DNA of 64,000 nt from Methylocystis sp. KS32 (lineage in GTDB: Bacteria > Pseudomonadota > Alphaproteobacteria > Rhizobiales > Beijerinckiaceae), in NCBI GenBank assembly GCA_002862095.1, contig PHSQ01000003.1:1-64000 (forward strand), given 5' to 3'. Numbering within the stretch: the first letter of the stretch is position 1; each line of letters opens with the position of its first letter. The position numbers were made by a program, and so were the translations under genes. Under the pieces are notes generated by a model. It did not search any database. It saw only the letters and a list, made by a program, of their open reading frames with translations, and was not told where the DNA came from. Of the stretch, positions 19,196 to 28,080 are shown piece by piece.

Positions 19196-20389
19196 ATGCC
19201 GCTGAACCGAAAACAGATTCGCACCCGCAGAAACATCGGATTGATCGCCGTCGCGGCGACGGCGATGGCGACGGGATTGTATTTCGCCGTCTCCTGGGTG
19301 ACGAAGGACCGCTTCGTGGTCGAAACCGACAACGCCTTCGTGACCGGAAACCTCATTCCGGTTTACGCCGACGCCACCGGGGTAGTGGCGCAGGTTTTGG
19401 CGGAAGAAACGCAAAATGTGGAGCGCGGCGATCTTCTGATCCGGCTCGACGCGCAAAGAGCGAGCGCGGCGCTCGACCAGGCGGGAAGCGATCTGGCGCG
19501 CGCGGTGCGCTCGGTCGGCGCCCTGTTCGAGAACCGGCGTCAGGCCTGCGAACGGATCGCGTCCCGCATCGCCGCGCGCGACAGGGTGCGTCACGATCTC
19601 GTTCGCTATCAACAGGCGACGCCGAGCGGCTCGGTGTCGCAACAGGTGCTGCAGAACGCGCGCGACCAACTCGCTTCATTGGAGGCGGATGTGAAGGAGG
19701 CGCGGGCCGACACCCAGTCGATCGAGGCGCGGATCGTGGGCGTCACGCCCGCGACCCACCCCGACATTCTGTCGGCCAAGGCCAAATATCTCGACGCCTA
19801 CATCGAATTCGCGCGCCAAAACATCAAGGCGCCGGCCTCGGGCTATGTCGCCAAGCGCAAGGCGCAGATCGGCGACCGCGTTCGGCCCGGCGACCAGATC
19901 ATGATCATCGTGCCGCTCGACCATTTGTGGGTCGAGGCTAATTTGTGGGAAAACACCATGCAGCGGGTGCGGCCCGGCCAGCCCGCCAAGGTCGTGGTCG
20001 ACCTTTACGGCCGCAGCATCGTCTATCACGGAACCGTGGAAGGCCTCACGCCGGGCTCCGGCAGCGTCTTCGCCCTGCTGCCGCCCGACAACGCCACCGG
20101 CAACTTCATCCATATCGTGCAGCGCGTGCCGGTGCGTATCTCCCTGCGCACCGACGAACTCCAAAAAGACCCGTTGCGGCCCGGCCTCTCCACCGTCACC
20201 ACAATCGACGTCAAGGAAGACAAATCCTCCGTCAACGCCTCCCAGACCACCACATCCGCCCCAGAATACGTAACAAATATCTATGACGACGACCTCAAAC
20301 AGGGCGCCGTCAAAGCCGAACAAATCATCGGCCAAAACCTCTTTGGAAATGCCGAACAGCCAATGCGTCATTGCGGGGCGGTTGATTAG
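19196..20389 (+). CDS. HlyD/EmrA-family periplasmic adaptor
   Basis: A 397-residue membrane fusion protein. One N-terminal transmembrane helix (NIGLIAVAATAMATGLYFAV) is followed by the barrel-sandwich start VVETDNAFVTGNLIPVYADA and GDLLIRLDAQRASAAL. A coiled-coil hairpin (about 85-190) leads to IKAPASGYVAKRKAQIGDRV and the beta-barrel WVEANLWENTMQRVRPGQPA. The TDNAFVTGN motif is characteristic of EmrA-type adaptors paired with DHA2 pumps. It starts 113 bp after the outer-membrane factor gene on the same strand. The C-terminal tail (about 50 residues after STVTTIDV) is longer than usual and not conserved. Confidence 0.88.
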   Translation: MPLNRKQIRTRRNIGLIAVAATAMATGLYFAVSWVTKDRFVVETDNAFVTGNLIPVYADATGVVAQVLAEETQNVERGDLLIRLDAQRASAALDQAGSDLARAVRSVGALFENRRQACERIASRIAARDRVRHDLVRYQQATPSGSVSQQVLQNARDQLASLEADVKEARADTQSIEARIVGVTPATHPDILSAKAKYLDAYIEFARQNIKAPASGYVAKRKAQIGDRVRPGDQIMIIVPLDHLWVEANLWENTMQRVRPGQPAKVVVDLYGRSIVYHGTVEGLTPGSGSVFALLPPDNATGNFIHIVQRVPVRISLRTDELQKDPLRPGLSTVTTIDVKEDKSSVNASQTTTSAPEYVTNIYDDDLKQGAVKAEQIIGQNLFGNAEQPMRHCGAVD

Positions 20390-20803
20390 CGCGGGCGAAA
20401 TGTCGCCGAGGTGGCGAGTGTGTTGATCAAGGAGATATTTTCTCGACGCTCCCGCGGATTTTCGGCTTGTGGCGACGAATATTATATCCCCAGAGGCATG
20501 AGGGGTGGGCGTCGGCTCCAAACGTTAGGGCTCCAAATTGCGGAAAAATTGTCAGACCTATGCAATAGCGCCCCCATCAATCCGTGTTTGAGCGGATTGG
20601 CTCAAACGCGGAGTGATCGATTCTGGGAAATTATAGCGTGCTTTAAGCGAAAGACCGGCCGCAATTTTTTTTTCGACGGACATTTTTTTGAGCCGCACTC
20701 TAGCGTATTTCACATGATAACGCTAAAGGAAGGCCGTGCTTTCGTCTTGAAAACACAGCCTTCCTCCCCATTCCGCGTTACATCCCAAAAAATAGGATAG
20801 ACC
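20390..20803. promoter_or_regulatory. Intergenic region with two inverted repeats before the antiporter gene
   Basis: GTTTGAGC (20586-20593) and GCTCAAAC (20600-20607) form an 8-bp stem with a GGATTG loop and could end the efflux operon transcript. Further on, TAGCGT (20701-20706) and ACGCTA (20720-20725) are spaced like a dimeric operator about 80 bp before the antiporter start. No regulator can be named. Confidence 0.4.
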
Positions 20804-21964
20804 ATGACCGCCGATTTGTTCGTCGCCGCGCTTTGGTTGGGGCTGGCGTTGGTGGCTGGCCTGCTCGCGAACTGGTTTCGCGTCTCCAGCGCCCTGATGG
20901 AGATCGTTATTGGCGTCGCTGCTCAGCTGGTTCTGGGCTCTCAGATCATGGGCGCCGACTCGAGCTGGATAAAATTTCTCTCCACGGTTGGCGCGGTTCT
21001 GCTGACATTTCTTGCCGGTTCCGAACTTGAACCTGAAATTTTGAAGGCCAAATGGAAACAGGCCGGGGCCGTCGGAATGGTGAGCTTCCTTGTGCCCTTT
21101 GTGGCCTGCGCCGGGGCCGCCCATTTCATTCTCGGCTGGGAAACGATGGCGAGTTGGCTTGCGGGCCTCGCCCTGTCGACGACGTCGGCGGCCGTGGTTT
21201 ATGCGGTCACTCTGGAGTTTGGCTTTAACAAGGTCGAATATGGAAAGATCATGTTGATCGCCACATTCGTGACCGACGTCGCGACTGTTCTCGCGTTGGG
21301 ATTGACCTTCACGCCCTTCACCATGAACACGTTGATAGCCGTCGTCGCCGCAACGGTGGTATTGATCGCCTTGCCGAAGGTGGCTCCGATTTTCTTCAAC
21401 CGTTTTGGGGGGCTCCTCTCCGAACTGGAGACAAAGTTTCTACTGCTCTGTCTGTTGGGTTTGGCCGCGCTTGCGACCTGGGCGGACAGCGAGGCTGTTC
21501 TTGCCGGCTATGTCGTAGGAATGGTGCTCGCCGGCGCCATGGGCGGGCGTCACGAACTGATAAGGCGTCTGCGTACTGTGACCTTCGGTCTGCTGACGCC
21601 TTTCTTCTTTATCCTCGTCGGATCGCTCGTTTCCGTGCCCGCCCTGATCGCCGCTCCCGCCGGCGCCGCATTCTTCTTCGTTACGAAAGTCGTGACCAAG
21701 ACGGCGGGCATCTATCCCGTCTCCAGATATTTCGGCTCGACCCGCAAAGAGGCGACCTACACCAGCCTGTTGATGTCGACGGGTTTGACATTCGGCACCA
21801 TCGCCGCGCTGTTCGGCTTGCGACACGGCATCATTGACGCCGGTCAATATTCGAGCTTGGTCGCCGCTGTCATATTCACTGCGGTAGTGCCCACCATAAT
21901 CGGGAATATGTATTTCTTGCCCACCCACTTGTTGCCTGTGGGAGAGCAGGAAGAAGAACGCTGA
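20804..21964 (+). CDS. CPA2-family cation:proton antiporter
   Basis: A 386-residue integral membrane protein with 12 or so hydrophobic segments, matching the Na+(K+)/H+ exchanger domain (Kef/NapA type) without the C-terminal TrkA-N domain. Diagnostic parts are FRVSSALMEIVIGVAAQLVL, LSTVGAVLLTFLAGSELEPE, LALSTTSAAVVYAVTLEFG and IATFVTDVATVLALGLTF, where the paired helix-break region should carry the ion-binding Asp residues. It exchanges monovalent cation for protons across the inner membrane. A universal stress protein gene starts 18 bp downstream and is probably co-transcribed, an association seen with many CPA2 antiporters and suggestive of nucleotide-linked control. Confidence 0.88.
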   Translation: MTADLFVAALWLGLALVAGLLANWFRVSSALMEIVIGVAAQLVLGSQIMGADSSWIKFLSTVGAVLLTFLAGSELEPEILKAKWKQAGAVGMVSFLVPFVACAGAAHFILGWETMASWLAGLALSTTSAAVVYAVTLEFGFNKVEYGKIMLIATFVTDVATVLALGLTFTPFTMNTLIAVVAATVVLIALPKVAPIFFNRFGGLLSELETKFLLLCLLGLAALATWADSEAVLAGYVVGMVLAGAMGGRHELIRRLRTVTFGLLTPFFFILVGSLVSVPALIAAPAGAAFFFVTKVVTKTAGIYPVSRYFGSTRKEATYTSLLMSTGLTFGTIAALFGLRHGIIDAGQYSSLVAAVIFTAVVPTIIGNMYFLPTHLLPVGEQEEER

Positions 21965-21981
21965 AGGTGAGAGGCCAACGC

Positions 21982-22401
21982 ATGTTCAATAAAATTCTGA
22001 ATGCAAACGACGGCTCCGACACCGGATTTCGGTCCTTTTCGTTGGCGCTTTCCATGGCGAAGCTTCACAACTCGGAGCTTCACATGGTCTGCGTGGAAGA
22101 GGTGCCCTATATGCCCGAATTCGTTCAGGAGGTGGACGAACTGGATGAAAACGCCGCCCGGCGGATCAAGGCCTTGGTTAAGCGAGCGGAAGAAATGGCG
22201 GAAGGCGAACAGGTCAAGCTTAGCGCCCATGTCATCAAGGGCCATCCGGTTCGCGACATCCTAAAGCTCGCCGATGATCTTGGTGTCGATCTCGTCGTCA
22301 TCGGCGCGGTAGGGCACTCGGCGATTTACGAGCGCTTGATCGGGAGCAAGGCGGATCGGATCATGCAACTCGCGAAGTGTCCGGTGTTGGTTGCAAAGTG
22401 A
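21982..22401 (+). CDS. Universal stress protein (UspA family, ATP-binding type)
   Basis: A 139-residue single-domain USP. It begins MFNKILNANDGSDTGFRS, with the Asp of the N-terminal strand in place, and ends with the ATP-binding loop GAVGHSAIYERLIGSKADRI (G-x2-G-x9-G-S), then CPVLVAK. The ATG at 21982 with GAGAGG upstream is preferred over a GTG at 21967. Directly downstream of the antiporter gene, it probably modulates that transporter or reports energy status. It is soluble and cytoplasmic. Confidence 0.88.
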   Translation: MFNKILNANDGSDTGFRSFSLALSMAKLHNSELHMVCVEEVPYMPEFVQEVDELDENAARRIKALVKRAEEMAEGEQVKLSAHVIKGHPVRDILKLADDLGVDLVVIGAVGHSAIYERLIGSKADRIMQLAKCPVLVAK

Positions 22402-22530
22402 TCGGTGAAAGCAGGCGCCGGACCGGCGTCTAGCTTGGCGGGCAAGCGCCTCTTCGCCAAGGTCGTTTTATGCGACGCTTCGATTTCATGACGCCGCAGC
22501 GTGGGTTCGCGCCCTCGCTGGGCGGCGCGT

Positions 22531-22788
22531 TCATGGCGAGCGTTGATAAAGGTATGGATATGAATAAGGAGAGTACCGCTCTCCTTGATTATAGGGATAG
22601 GCGTAGCCGTTCGAAGGAGTCTGGTAGCCATACTCGTCTGGACGCCGATAACTCGGGCGTTGGTAAGTATAGGGAGAATATCTCTCGCCAGACTGATAAG
22701 GATATTGGCTACTCTGTGCGAGCGCCCGATGCCCTTGCATCGCGATGAAAACCGACGCAGCCGCCAGAAGTCCAATAACCCTGATCAT
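22531..22788 (-). CDS. Small exported Tyr/Pro/Ser-rich protein
   Basis: An 85-residue protein with a clear Sec signal peptide (MIRVIGLLAAASVFIAMQG...ALA). The mature part is dominated by Tyr, Pro, Ser, Arg and Gln. Two copies of a block resembling YPYxxGERYSPYxY frame a centre YQRPSYRRPDEYGYQTP. Such low-complexity Tyr/Pro proteins are often cell-surface or adhesive, but no family was recognised. It lies alone, convergent with the universal stress protein gene. Confidence 0.6.
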   Translation of the reverse strand: MIRVIGLLAAASVFIAMQGHRALAQSSQYPYQSGERYSPYTYQRPSYRRPDEYGYQTPSNGYAYPYNQGERYSPYSYPYLYQRSP

Positions 22789-22794
22789 GTCCAA

Positions 22795-23420
22795 ACTCGC
22801 AACGGCCGACCTTGCCGACGTTCATGCGTCGCCCGCAGCCGTTCGGCGACGCTCGATATGTTACGCAAATTATGTCGCAATCCGATGCAAGACAAGCGCC
22901 GCATCGTGGCCGGAAGGGTGTAAATCGCACCGGCGCCCGAAGTTTCTGGCGTTTGCGAACTGAATTTTCGCTCGCGGGAGCCCAGGAAGGTTGTAGTCGG
23001 GCTTCGCCAGCCAGTAATTGCAGCCGAATTGGCGCGAGGTGAGGCGTTTGAGCGCCTAAACGCGGCGCGATCCAGCCCGTCTTATTCACCTCACGGCAGT
23101 TTATCGTCAAATTTCATGGCGCGATGATCGCGGAGGCAATTGGCCGTTGCGTCCTCCCCGCCTACCCGCTCCGTAATTTGGAACGCATCGAATTTTGAGG
23201 GATTGATGGGAGGGCGTTGCTTGCCCCGCCTTTCACCGTCGCGCCGGCTGTAGCGCTCCCGTCAAACGCAGGAAGGCTTGGCCCGCGAACAGCCAGTGGC
23301 GAGTGCAAGCCTGATGCGGCTAGCGGCCTCCGTGATGCGCGCGCCGATCTTCGGCAGCTTTTCGCGCAAGGTTGCAAAATGCAGCGGCAGCGAGGGGAGT
23401 GGCGACGCGCAGTTCGAGCG
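22795..23420. other. Region without a supportable gene
   Basis: GC-rich sequence between the small secreted protein and the transposase fragment. Frames on both strands lack ribosome sites and conserved motifs. Transposase-like sequence begins only near 23421. Confidence 0.4.
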
Positions 23421-23667
23421 CGAAGGCGTTTTGGAGAGTTTGAATGCTGCGCTACGGTTGTTTTATCAGCCGCCTTATTCGCCCGTTCGCGATCCCAACG
23501 AATTCGTGCGGAACCATCTGAAAGCCGACACGGTGGGGCGCATGACAGTGACGATCAATCACCACTTCAAAGGCAGTCCGCTGGTTAATGCGGCAGTTGC
23601 AAAAGACCCAGCCAAAATCCGTTCCTTCTTTCAAAACCATCATTCCAATATGCCGCGTCATGAACGA
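23421..23667 (+). pseudogene. C-terminal fragment of an IS630-family transposase
   Basis: The frame reads ESLNAALRLFYQPPYSP, then [18 protein letters not shown], matching the end of the intact IS630 transposase at 44783-45811 ([28 protein letters not shown]). The catalytic-domain N-terminal two thirds and both inverted repeats are missing, and the tail is diverged. An old, decayed copy of a related but not identical element. Confidence 0.75.
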
Positions 23668-23682
23668 ATCTGGCGGCGGGTT

Positions 23683-23757
23683 CGTCATTGCGAGCGCCGC
23701 GAAGCAATCCAGGGGGATGCCCCGGCTCTGGATTGCTTCGCGGCGCTCGCAATGACG
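23683..23757. repeat. Perfect 30-bp inverted repeat, dispersed palindrome family
   Basis: CGTCATTGCGAGCGCCGCGA and the next ten bases (23683-23712) are repeated exactly in inverted form at 23728-23757 around a 15-base loop. The core is the same element as the array at 1-270. It sits at the end of the IS630 fragment and can form a very stable hairpin in RNA or a cruciform in DNA. Confidence 0.85.
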
Positions 23758-23851
23758 TGCGGCAAGCCAGGGGGCTGGCCGGACTTAACCTAAAAACCGC
23801 AATTGGCGGGGCGCCTCTCTGCGTGGTTTGATTTTTCGCGGTGTGGTTGCA

Positions 23852-24671
23852 TCAGGCGGGCGCCAGGCGGGGCGGGGCGCGCAGCAGGCGGCCTTTCAGG
23901 AAGGCCTGGAAGGCCCGCGACAGGATCACGCGCCATTTTTGCGGCGCGGTCAACGGCTCCGCATTTTCGGCCAGGCCGCGCAGGAAGGCCGCGACCGCCG
24001 CCAGCGCTCGCGCCGCGGGTTTCGCCTTTGCGTGCGCGCTCGTCACGCGGAGCGTCGTCTGCCGCGCGTGCCGCGTGCGCGTCGCGATGATGGCCGATAG
24101 AAACAGCGGCCGGCTGGTGATCGCCTCGCGATGAAGGCTCGGCGAGGCGCACGAAAATGTTCCACCAATCGTAGAACAGCGCGACGAGCCGCGCGGTCAG
24201 GCGGCAGCGCGCGAGATCATGCGTCGTGAAGCCGCCCCAGCCCCATTGGTTCTTCGTCTCGTCGAAGATGTTTTCCGCGTCGCCGCGATCGCGATAGAGC
24301 TGGCCGAACGCCTCCATTTCTTCGTCGAGCGTGGTGACCAGAACCGAATATTCGTAGGCTTCGCCGCCCCGGTCGATCTCGGCGAAGGAAAGCCGCGGCG
24401 CGCCGTTCTCGTCGTCGTAGGAAAGTCCCACGGCGCCCTTCAGGCGCCTGCGCAGCACGATCACCCGCCGCTCGCGGCTCCAGCCCACCAGGCGAACCGC
24501 GCTTTCCTTCGCCTGAAAACCATGGCCCGCGTAAATCCATTCGGGCGCGGAGCCGAGCTTCTCGATCATGCGCGCAACGTTCTTGGTCAAACGCAACTTG
24601 AACAGATAGGGCAGCCCGCACGTCTCGACCTCGCGCATGATCCCCTCATTGCCGAAACCGCAATCGCCGCG
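23852..24671 (-). pseudogene. IS1380-family transposase remnant (leftward copy)
   Basis: The C-terminal two thirds of an IS1380-type DDE transposase. It opens at the conserved RGDCGFG (24651-24671) and continues MREVETCGLPYLFKLRLTKN, RDRGDAENIFDETKNQWGWG and LARCRLTARLVALFYDWWN. Near 24130 the frame shifts; the other frame carries the expected tail (TSAHAKAKPAARALAAVAAF). The N-terminal part with the first catalytic Asp is absent. It is joined head to head with a second, different IS1380 remnant starting 25 bp away. Confidence 0.8.
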
Positions 24672-24696
24672 CGATCATTGGCCGACTCTGTTGCGG

Positions 24697-25549
24697 GGCG
24701 ACTGCGGGTTCGGCCAAAAGCCGTCGAAGACGGCTTCGCTCCGCTCGCCTATGGAGCCAATCATGCGCGAAGCGGAACAACGCGGCTTGGCCTATTTGTT
24801 CAAGCTGCGCGTGACAGCCAATGTCAAGCGCATGATCGAGCGCCTGTCCTCGCAAAGCGAGTGGACGAACGCCGGGCACGGCTGGCAAGCCAAGGAAAGC
24901 ATACTGCGGCTCGTTGGGTGGAGCAGGCACCGCCGGCTGATCGTGTTGCGGCGGCGGGTGAAGGGAGATTTGGCGATATCTTCAAACGATGCCGCCTGTC
25001 AGCAACGGCTTTCTTTTGCCGAAATCGGCACGGGGGACGAAGTCCGAATATTCCATCCTCGCCACTTCGCTCGACGAGGAGATTGTGAGTTTTGGCCAGC
25101 TATATCGTGATCGCGGCGACAGCGAAAATATTTTTGACGAATTGAAAAACCAATGGGGCTGGGGCGGCTTTGTCACGCAGAATCTTGCGCGTTGCCGTCT
25201 GGCGGCGCGCATGGTCGCGTTGTTTTACAATTGGTGGAACATCTTCGTTCGTCTGGTCGAGCCGGACCGGCATATGGAAGCGATCACCAGCCGCCCGTTG
25301 CTGTTGCACGCCATCGCCACCTGGGTGCGGCATGCGAGACAAACAACACTCACCGTGGCGAGTTCACACGCAAAGAATTTTCCCGCCGCGAAGGCTTTTC
25401 GCGCGGTTGCGCTTTTTCTACATGAACTCACAAAAAATGCGGCGCAAGTGACGGGCCTGCAACGCGGGCGGCGAATCCTCGCCAGAGCCTTCCAAGTCTT
25501 CCGTCACGGCCGCCAATTGCGGTCGCCGGCGCGCCTCGCGCCCGGCTGA
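24697..25549 (+). pseudogene. IS1380-family transposase remnant (rightward copy)
   Basis: It begins at the same conserved point as its leftward neighbour (LLRGDCGFG) and reads MREAEQRGLAYLFKLRVTAN, then RLVGWSRHRRLIVLRRR. Near 25030 the frame shifts into RDRGDSENIFDELKNQWGWG, LAARMVALFYNWWNIFVRL and a normal C-terminus ending near 25549. A short in-frame insertion-like stretch (QKPSKTASLRSPMEP) follows RGDCGFG. It is dead through loss of the N-terminal domain and a frameshift. Its right end abuts a truncated oxidoreductase gene. Confidence 0.8.
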
Positions 25550-25589
25550 CGCAACAACTTGAGGCTGAGAAAATACAAAATTCAGCCGA

Positions 25590-26281
25590 ATATCGGCCTC
25601 GAAGTCGCGGCGTCCCTTCGGGCGCGTGGCCTCGAGGTTCATGTCGCGGCGCCGGAGAAGCGGCCATTGGAGCGCGTGCTCGGTCCGGAGATTGGCGATT
25701 TCGTGCGCAGCCTTCATGAGAAGCAGGGCGTCGTGTTCCATCTTGAGGATGTCGCGACGGCCATCGACGAAGGTCGCGTGAGGCTCCGAAGCGGCGGCGA
25801 GTTGGAGGCGGACCTCGTTGTTTGCGGAGTGGGGGTGCGTCCGCGTCTCGAACTTGCGGAAGCGGCCGGCCTTACCCTCGACCGCGTCGTCGTCGTCGAT
25901 GCATTTCTCGAGACTAGCGCTCCGGGCGTCTTCGCGGCTGGCGACATCGCGCGTTGGCCCGATCCACACAGCGGCCGGAACATACGGGTCGAACATTGGA
26001 ATGTCGCGGAGCGACAGGGGCAGACGGTGGCGCTGAACATGCTCGGAGCGAGGGAAGCCTTCCGGGCCGCGCCATTCTTCTGGAGCCAGCATTACGACGT
26101 CGTTATCAATTATGTCGGCCATGCCGAGGCGTGGGACGAGATCGAAATCGAAGGAGATATTTCGGCGCGCGATTGCCTGTTGCGCTACAAGGAGAATGGC
26201 CGTGTTCTCGCCGTCGCCTCTATTTTCCGCGACATCGAAAGCCTGCGCGCGGAGATCGAAATGGAGCGTTCGATCGCGTAG
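25590..26281 (+). pseudogene. 5'-truncated FAD/NAD(P)-dependent oxidoreductase (ferredoxin-reductase type)
   Basis: About 230 residues remain. Homology starts inside the NADH-binding Rossmann motif (IGLEVAASLRARGLEVHVAA), with the preceding glycines replaced by unrelated sequence at the IS1380 junction. It continues LEADLVVCGVGVRPRLELA, the second FAD motif APGVFAAGDIARWPD, and a reductase C-terminal domain (VEHWNVAERQGQTVALNML, FFWSQHYDVVINYVGH). The N-terminal FAD-binding domain is missing, so the product cannot be functional. The architecture matches AIF/rubredoxin-reductase-like enzymes that feed electrons to ferredoxins or Rieske proteins. It converges on folE with a 21-bp gap. Confidence 0.82.
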
Positions 26282-26302
26282 GCGGATAGGAAAGTTTGGC
26301 CT

Positions 26303-26875
26303 CTATTTTCCTCGCACCAGGCCAAGAAATTCTTCCCGCGTACGAGGGTCGTCGCGCATGACGCCCAGCAGATGGCTTGTCGTGAGCACGGATCCGGTTG
26401 TGTTGACGCCGCGTAAAGTCATGCAGCTGTGCTCGGCCTCGATGACCACACCGACGCCTTGCGGCTGAAGAATGTCCTGGATGGCTTCGGCGATTTCGGT
26501 GGTGAGCTTTTCCTGAATTTGCAGCCGGCGCGCGAAGCCGTGCACGACGCGCGCCAGCTTGGAGATGCCCACCACGCGGTTGGTTGGCAGATAGCCGACA
26601 TGGGCGCGGCCAGTCACCGGGAGCATGTGATGCTCGCAAAAGCTGACGACGCGAATGTCTTTTAGCACGACCAATTCGTCATAGCCGCCGACTTCCGCGA
26701 ACGTGCGTTGCAGATAATCGCGGGGATCGCCCGCGTAACCGGCGAATAGTTCACGATAGGATCGCGCGACGCGTGCTGGCGTGTCGATCAATCCTTCGCG
26801 TCCCGGATCATCGCCAGCCCACTCAATGAGCGTTCTGACGGCCGCTTCGGCGTCGGCCTGAGTTGGTTTAGCCAT
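26303..26875 (-). CDS. folE: GTP cyclohydrolase I
   Basis: A 190-residue type IA enzyme that converts GTP to dihydroneopterin triphosphate, the first step of tetrahydrofolate and pterin synthesis. Zinc and catalytic motifs are present: [20 protein letters not shown] and [32 protein letters not shown] and [20 protein letters not shown] are standard. The ATG at 26875 is chosen because GGGAGAAC lies eight bases upstream; an earlier in-frame start at 26911 has no comparable site. It lies downstream of, and on the same strand as, the nitrosative-stress genes, with a 102-bp gap, so it may have its own promoter. Confidence 0.96.
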   Translation of the reverse strand: MAKPTQADAEAAVRTLIEWAGDDPGREGLIDTPARVARSYRELFAGYAGDPRDYLQRTFAEVGGYDELVVLKDIRVVSFCEHHMLPVTGRAHVGYLPTNRVVGISKLARVVHGFARRLQIQEKLTTEIAEAIQDILQPQGVGVVIEAEHSCMTLRGVNTTGSVLTTSHLLGVMRDDPRTREEFLGLVRGK

Positions 26876-26977
26876 TAGAAGTTCTCCCAAATCGTCGGCA
26901 AGATTCGCCAACGTTGTGCGATACTCCCCAGTGAGAAAGCAAAACCACTCTCGACTAAGGGTCTCGGCGGGTCCTGG

Positions 26978-28006
26978 TTAGGCCGGAGAGAACTGCTCGC
27001 TAAAAATGCGGTCATGGGCGACACCAGCCGAGAGGCTCAGGGCCTCCGTCGCTTTGATCAGCGCTGGCGGCCCGCAGACGTATATGTCGGGATGCGCGCT
27101 TTCGGCAGCCAGCGCCGCGGCGAGTGCGTCTGCCGGCGTTCCTGTGAAGCCGCGCCAATCCGGCGCAGATTTCCAGACACAGAGAGTGGCCGCAAGATTG
27201 GGGAGAGAGGTCTTCAAATCCTCGATGATGTCGAGCGCGAACAATTCGTCCAACGTATTGACGCCGAAATACAAACGCGCTTCGCGCGTGTCGCCAAAAT
27301 CCGCCATTTGCCGCAACATGGACAGCATCGGCGCGACGCCTGTGCCGCCGGCGACGAACCAGCGCGGCGCGTGGCTCGCCTCGTCGGCCGTAAAGCTGCC
27401 TTGTGGACCTTTGACGAGAATGGGATCGCCAATCTTGGCCTCGCTTTTCAGATAGGCGGAGAAGACGCCCTGTGGATGCAGGCGGATCAGGAATTCGAGC
27501 GTTCCATCCCAGTTGGGCGTATTGGCGAGCGAATAGGCGCGGGTGATCGACGTTCCCGGCAATGTCAGCTCCATGAACTGCCCCGGAATGAACTCCGTCG
27601 CACGGCCATGGGTGGGATCGTCCTCATATTGCAGCACGAGTCGCACCGCCCCGGCTCCGGCCGGTGAGATTTCCGTGACGCGCGCGCTGCGCTCGGGAAT
27701 GGGCGAAAAGCCGATGGCGGCCTTGTCGAACGGCGCGGTCAATTCAAGATCGCTGCAGGCCTTGGCGCGGCAAAGCAGAATGTCGCCGGCGGCGCGGTCG
27801 TCGTCGGTGAGCGCCGCCTTGCTGTGGGGACCAAGAACCACCACCCCCGCTTTGCGCGTCACCCGGCAGGTTCCACATCCGCCTTCGCGGCAGACGGCGG
27901 GGAGAAAAATATTCGCGTTCGCGGCTGCGTCGAGCAGGGTGTCGGAGGGCTCGGCGTCAAAAGCGATCGACGCGCCGTCGCGCGTGAGAAGATTAACCTT
28001 GAGCAT
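26978..28006 (-). CDS. MmoC-like 2Fe-2S/FAD/NAD(P)H oxidoreductase, probable Hcp reductase
   Basis: A 342-residue three-domain electron-transfer flavoprotein. The N-terminal plant-type ferredoxin domain has CREGGCGTC with the last Cys in DILLCRAKA. The FAD domain has FIPGQFMELTLPG and TRAYSLANTPN; the NAD domain has WFVAGGTGVAPMLSMLRQMA and DIYVCGPPALI. Order and wording are close to soluble methane monooxygenase reductase (MmoC) and BenC-type reductases. However, no sMMO genes are here; the gene sits 75 bp downstream of hcp on the same strand, so it most likely donates electrons to Hcp. E. coli Hcr has the ferredoxin domain at the C-terminus, so this is a different architecture for the same partner role. 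The ATG at 28006 has only a weak ribosome site; a start at 28039 cannot be excluded. Confidence 0.88.
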   Translation of the reverse strand: MLKVNLLTRDGASIAFDAEPSDTLLDAAANANIFLPAVCREGGCGTCRVTRKAGVVVLGPHSKAALTDDDRAAGDILLCRAKACSDLELTAPFDKAAIGFSPIPERSARVTEISPAGAGAVRLVLQYEDDPTHGRATEFIPGQFMELTLPGTSITRAYSLANTPNWDGTLEFLIRLHPQGVFSAYLKSEAKIGDPILVKGPQGSFTADEASHAPRWFVAGGTGVAPMLSMLRQMADFGDTREARLYFGVNTLDELFALDIIEDLKTSLPNLAATLCVWKSAPDWRGFTGTPADALAAALAAESAHPDIYVCGPPALIKATEALSLSAGVAHDRIFSEQFSPA

Positions 28007-28041
28007 GGTGCTAGGAGTCCCGTGCGGGGGTAACGCCACAA

Positions 28042-28063
28042 CCGGGCGCGCTTTGGCGCCCGG
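28042..28063 (-). promoter_or_regulatory. Intercistronic hairpin between hcp and the reductase gene
   Basis: CCGGGCGC (28042-28049) and GCGCCCGG (28056-28063) form an 8-bp GC stem with a six-base loop in the 75-bp gap. On the transcribed strand no T-run follows. It may be a partial terminator or a processing/stability element that sets different levels for Hcp and its reductase. Confidence 0.45.
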
Positions 28064-28080
28064 TCACGAGGCTTTTTGCG

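Noticed and set aside
26978-28006. Soluble methane monooxygenase operon
   Set aside because: Only the reductase resembles MmoC; no hydroxylase (mmoX, mmoY, mmoZ) or mmoB genes are near, and the neighbour is hcp.
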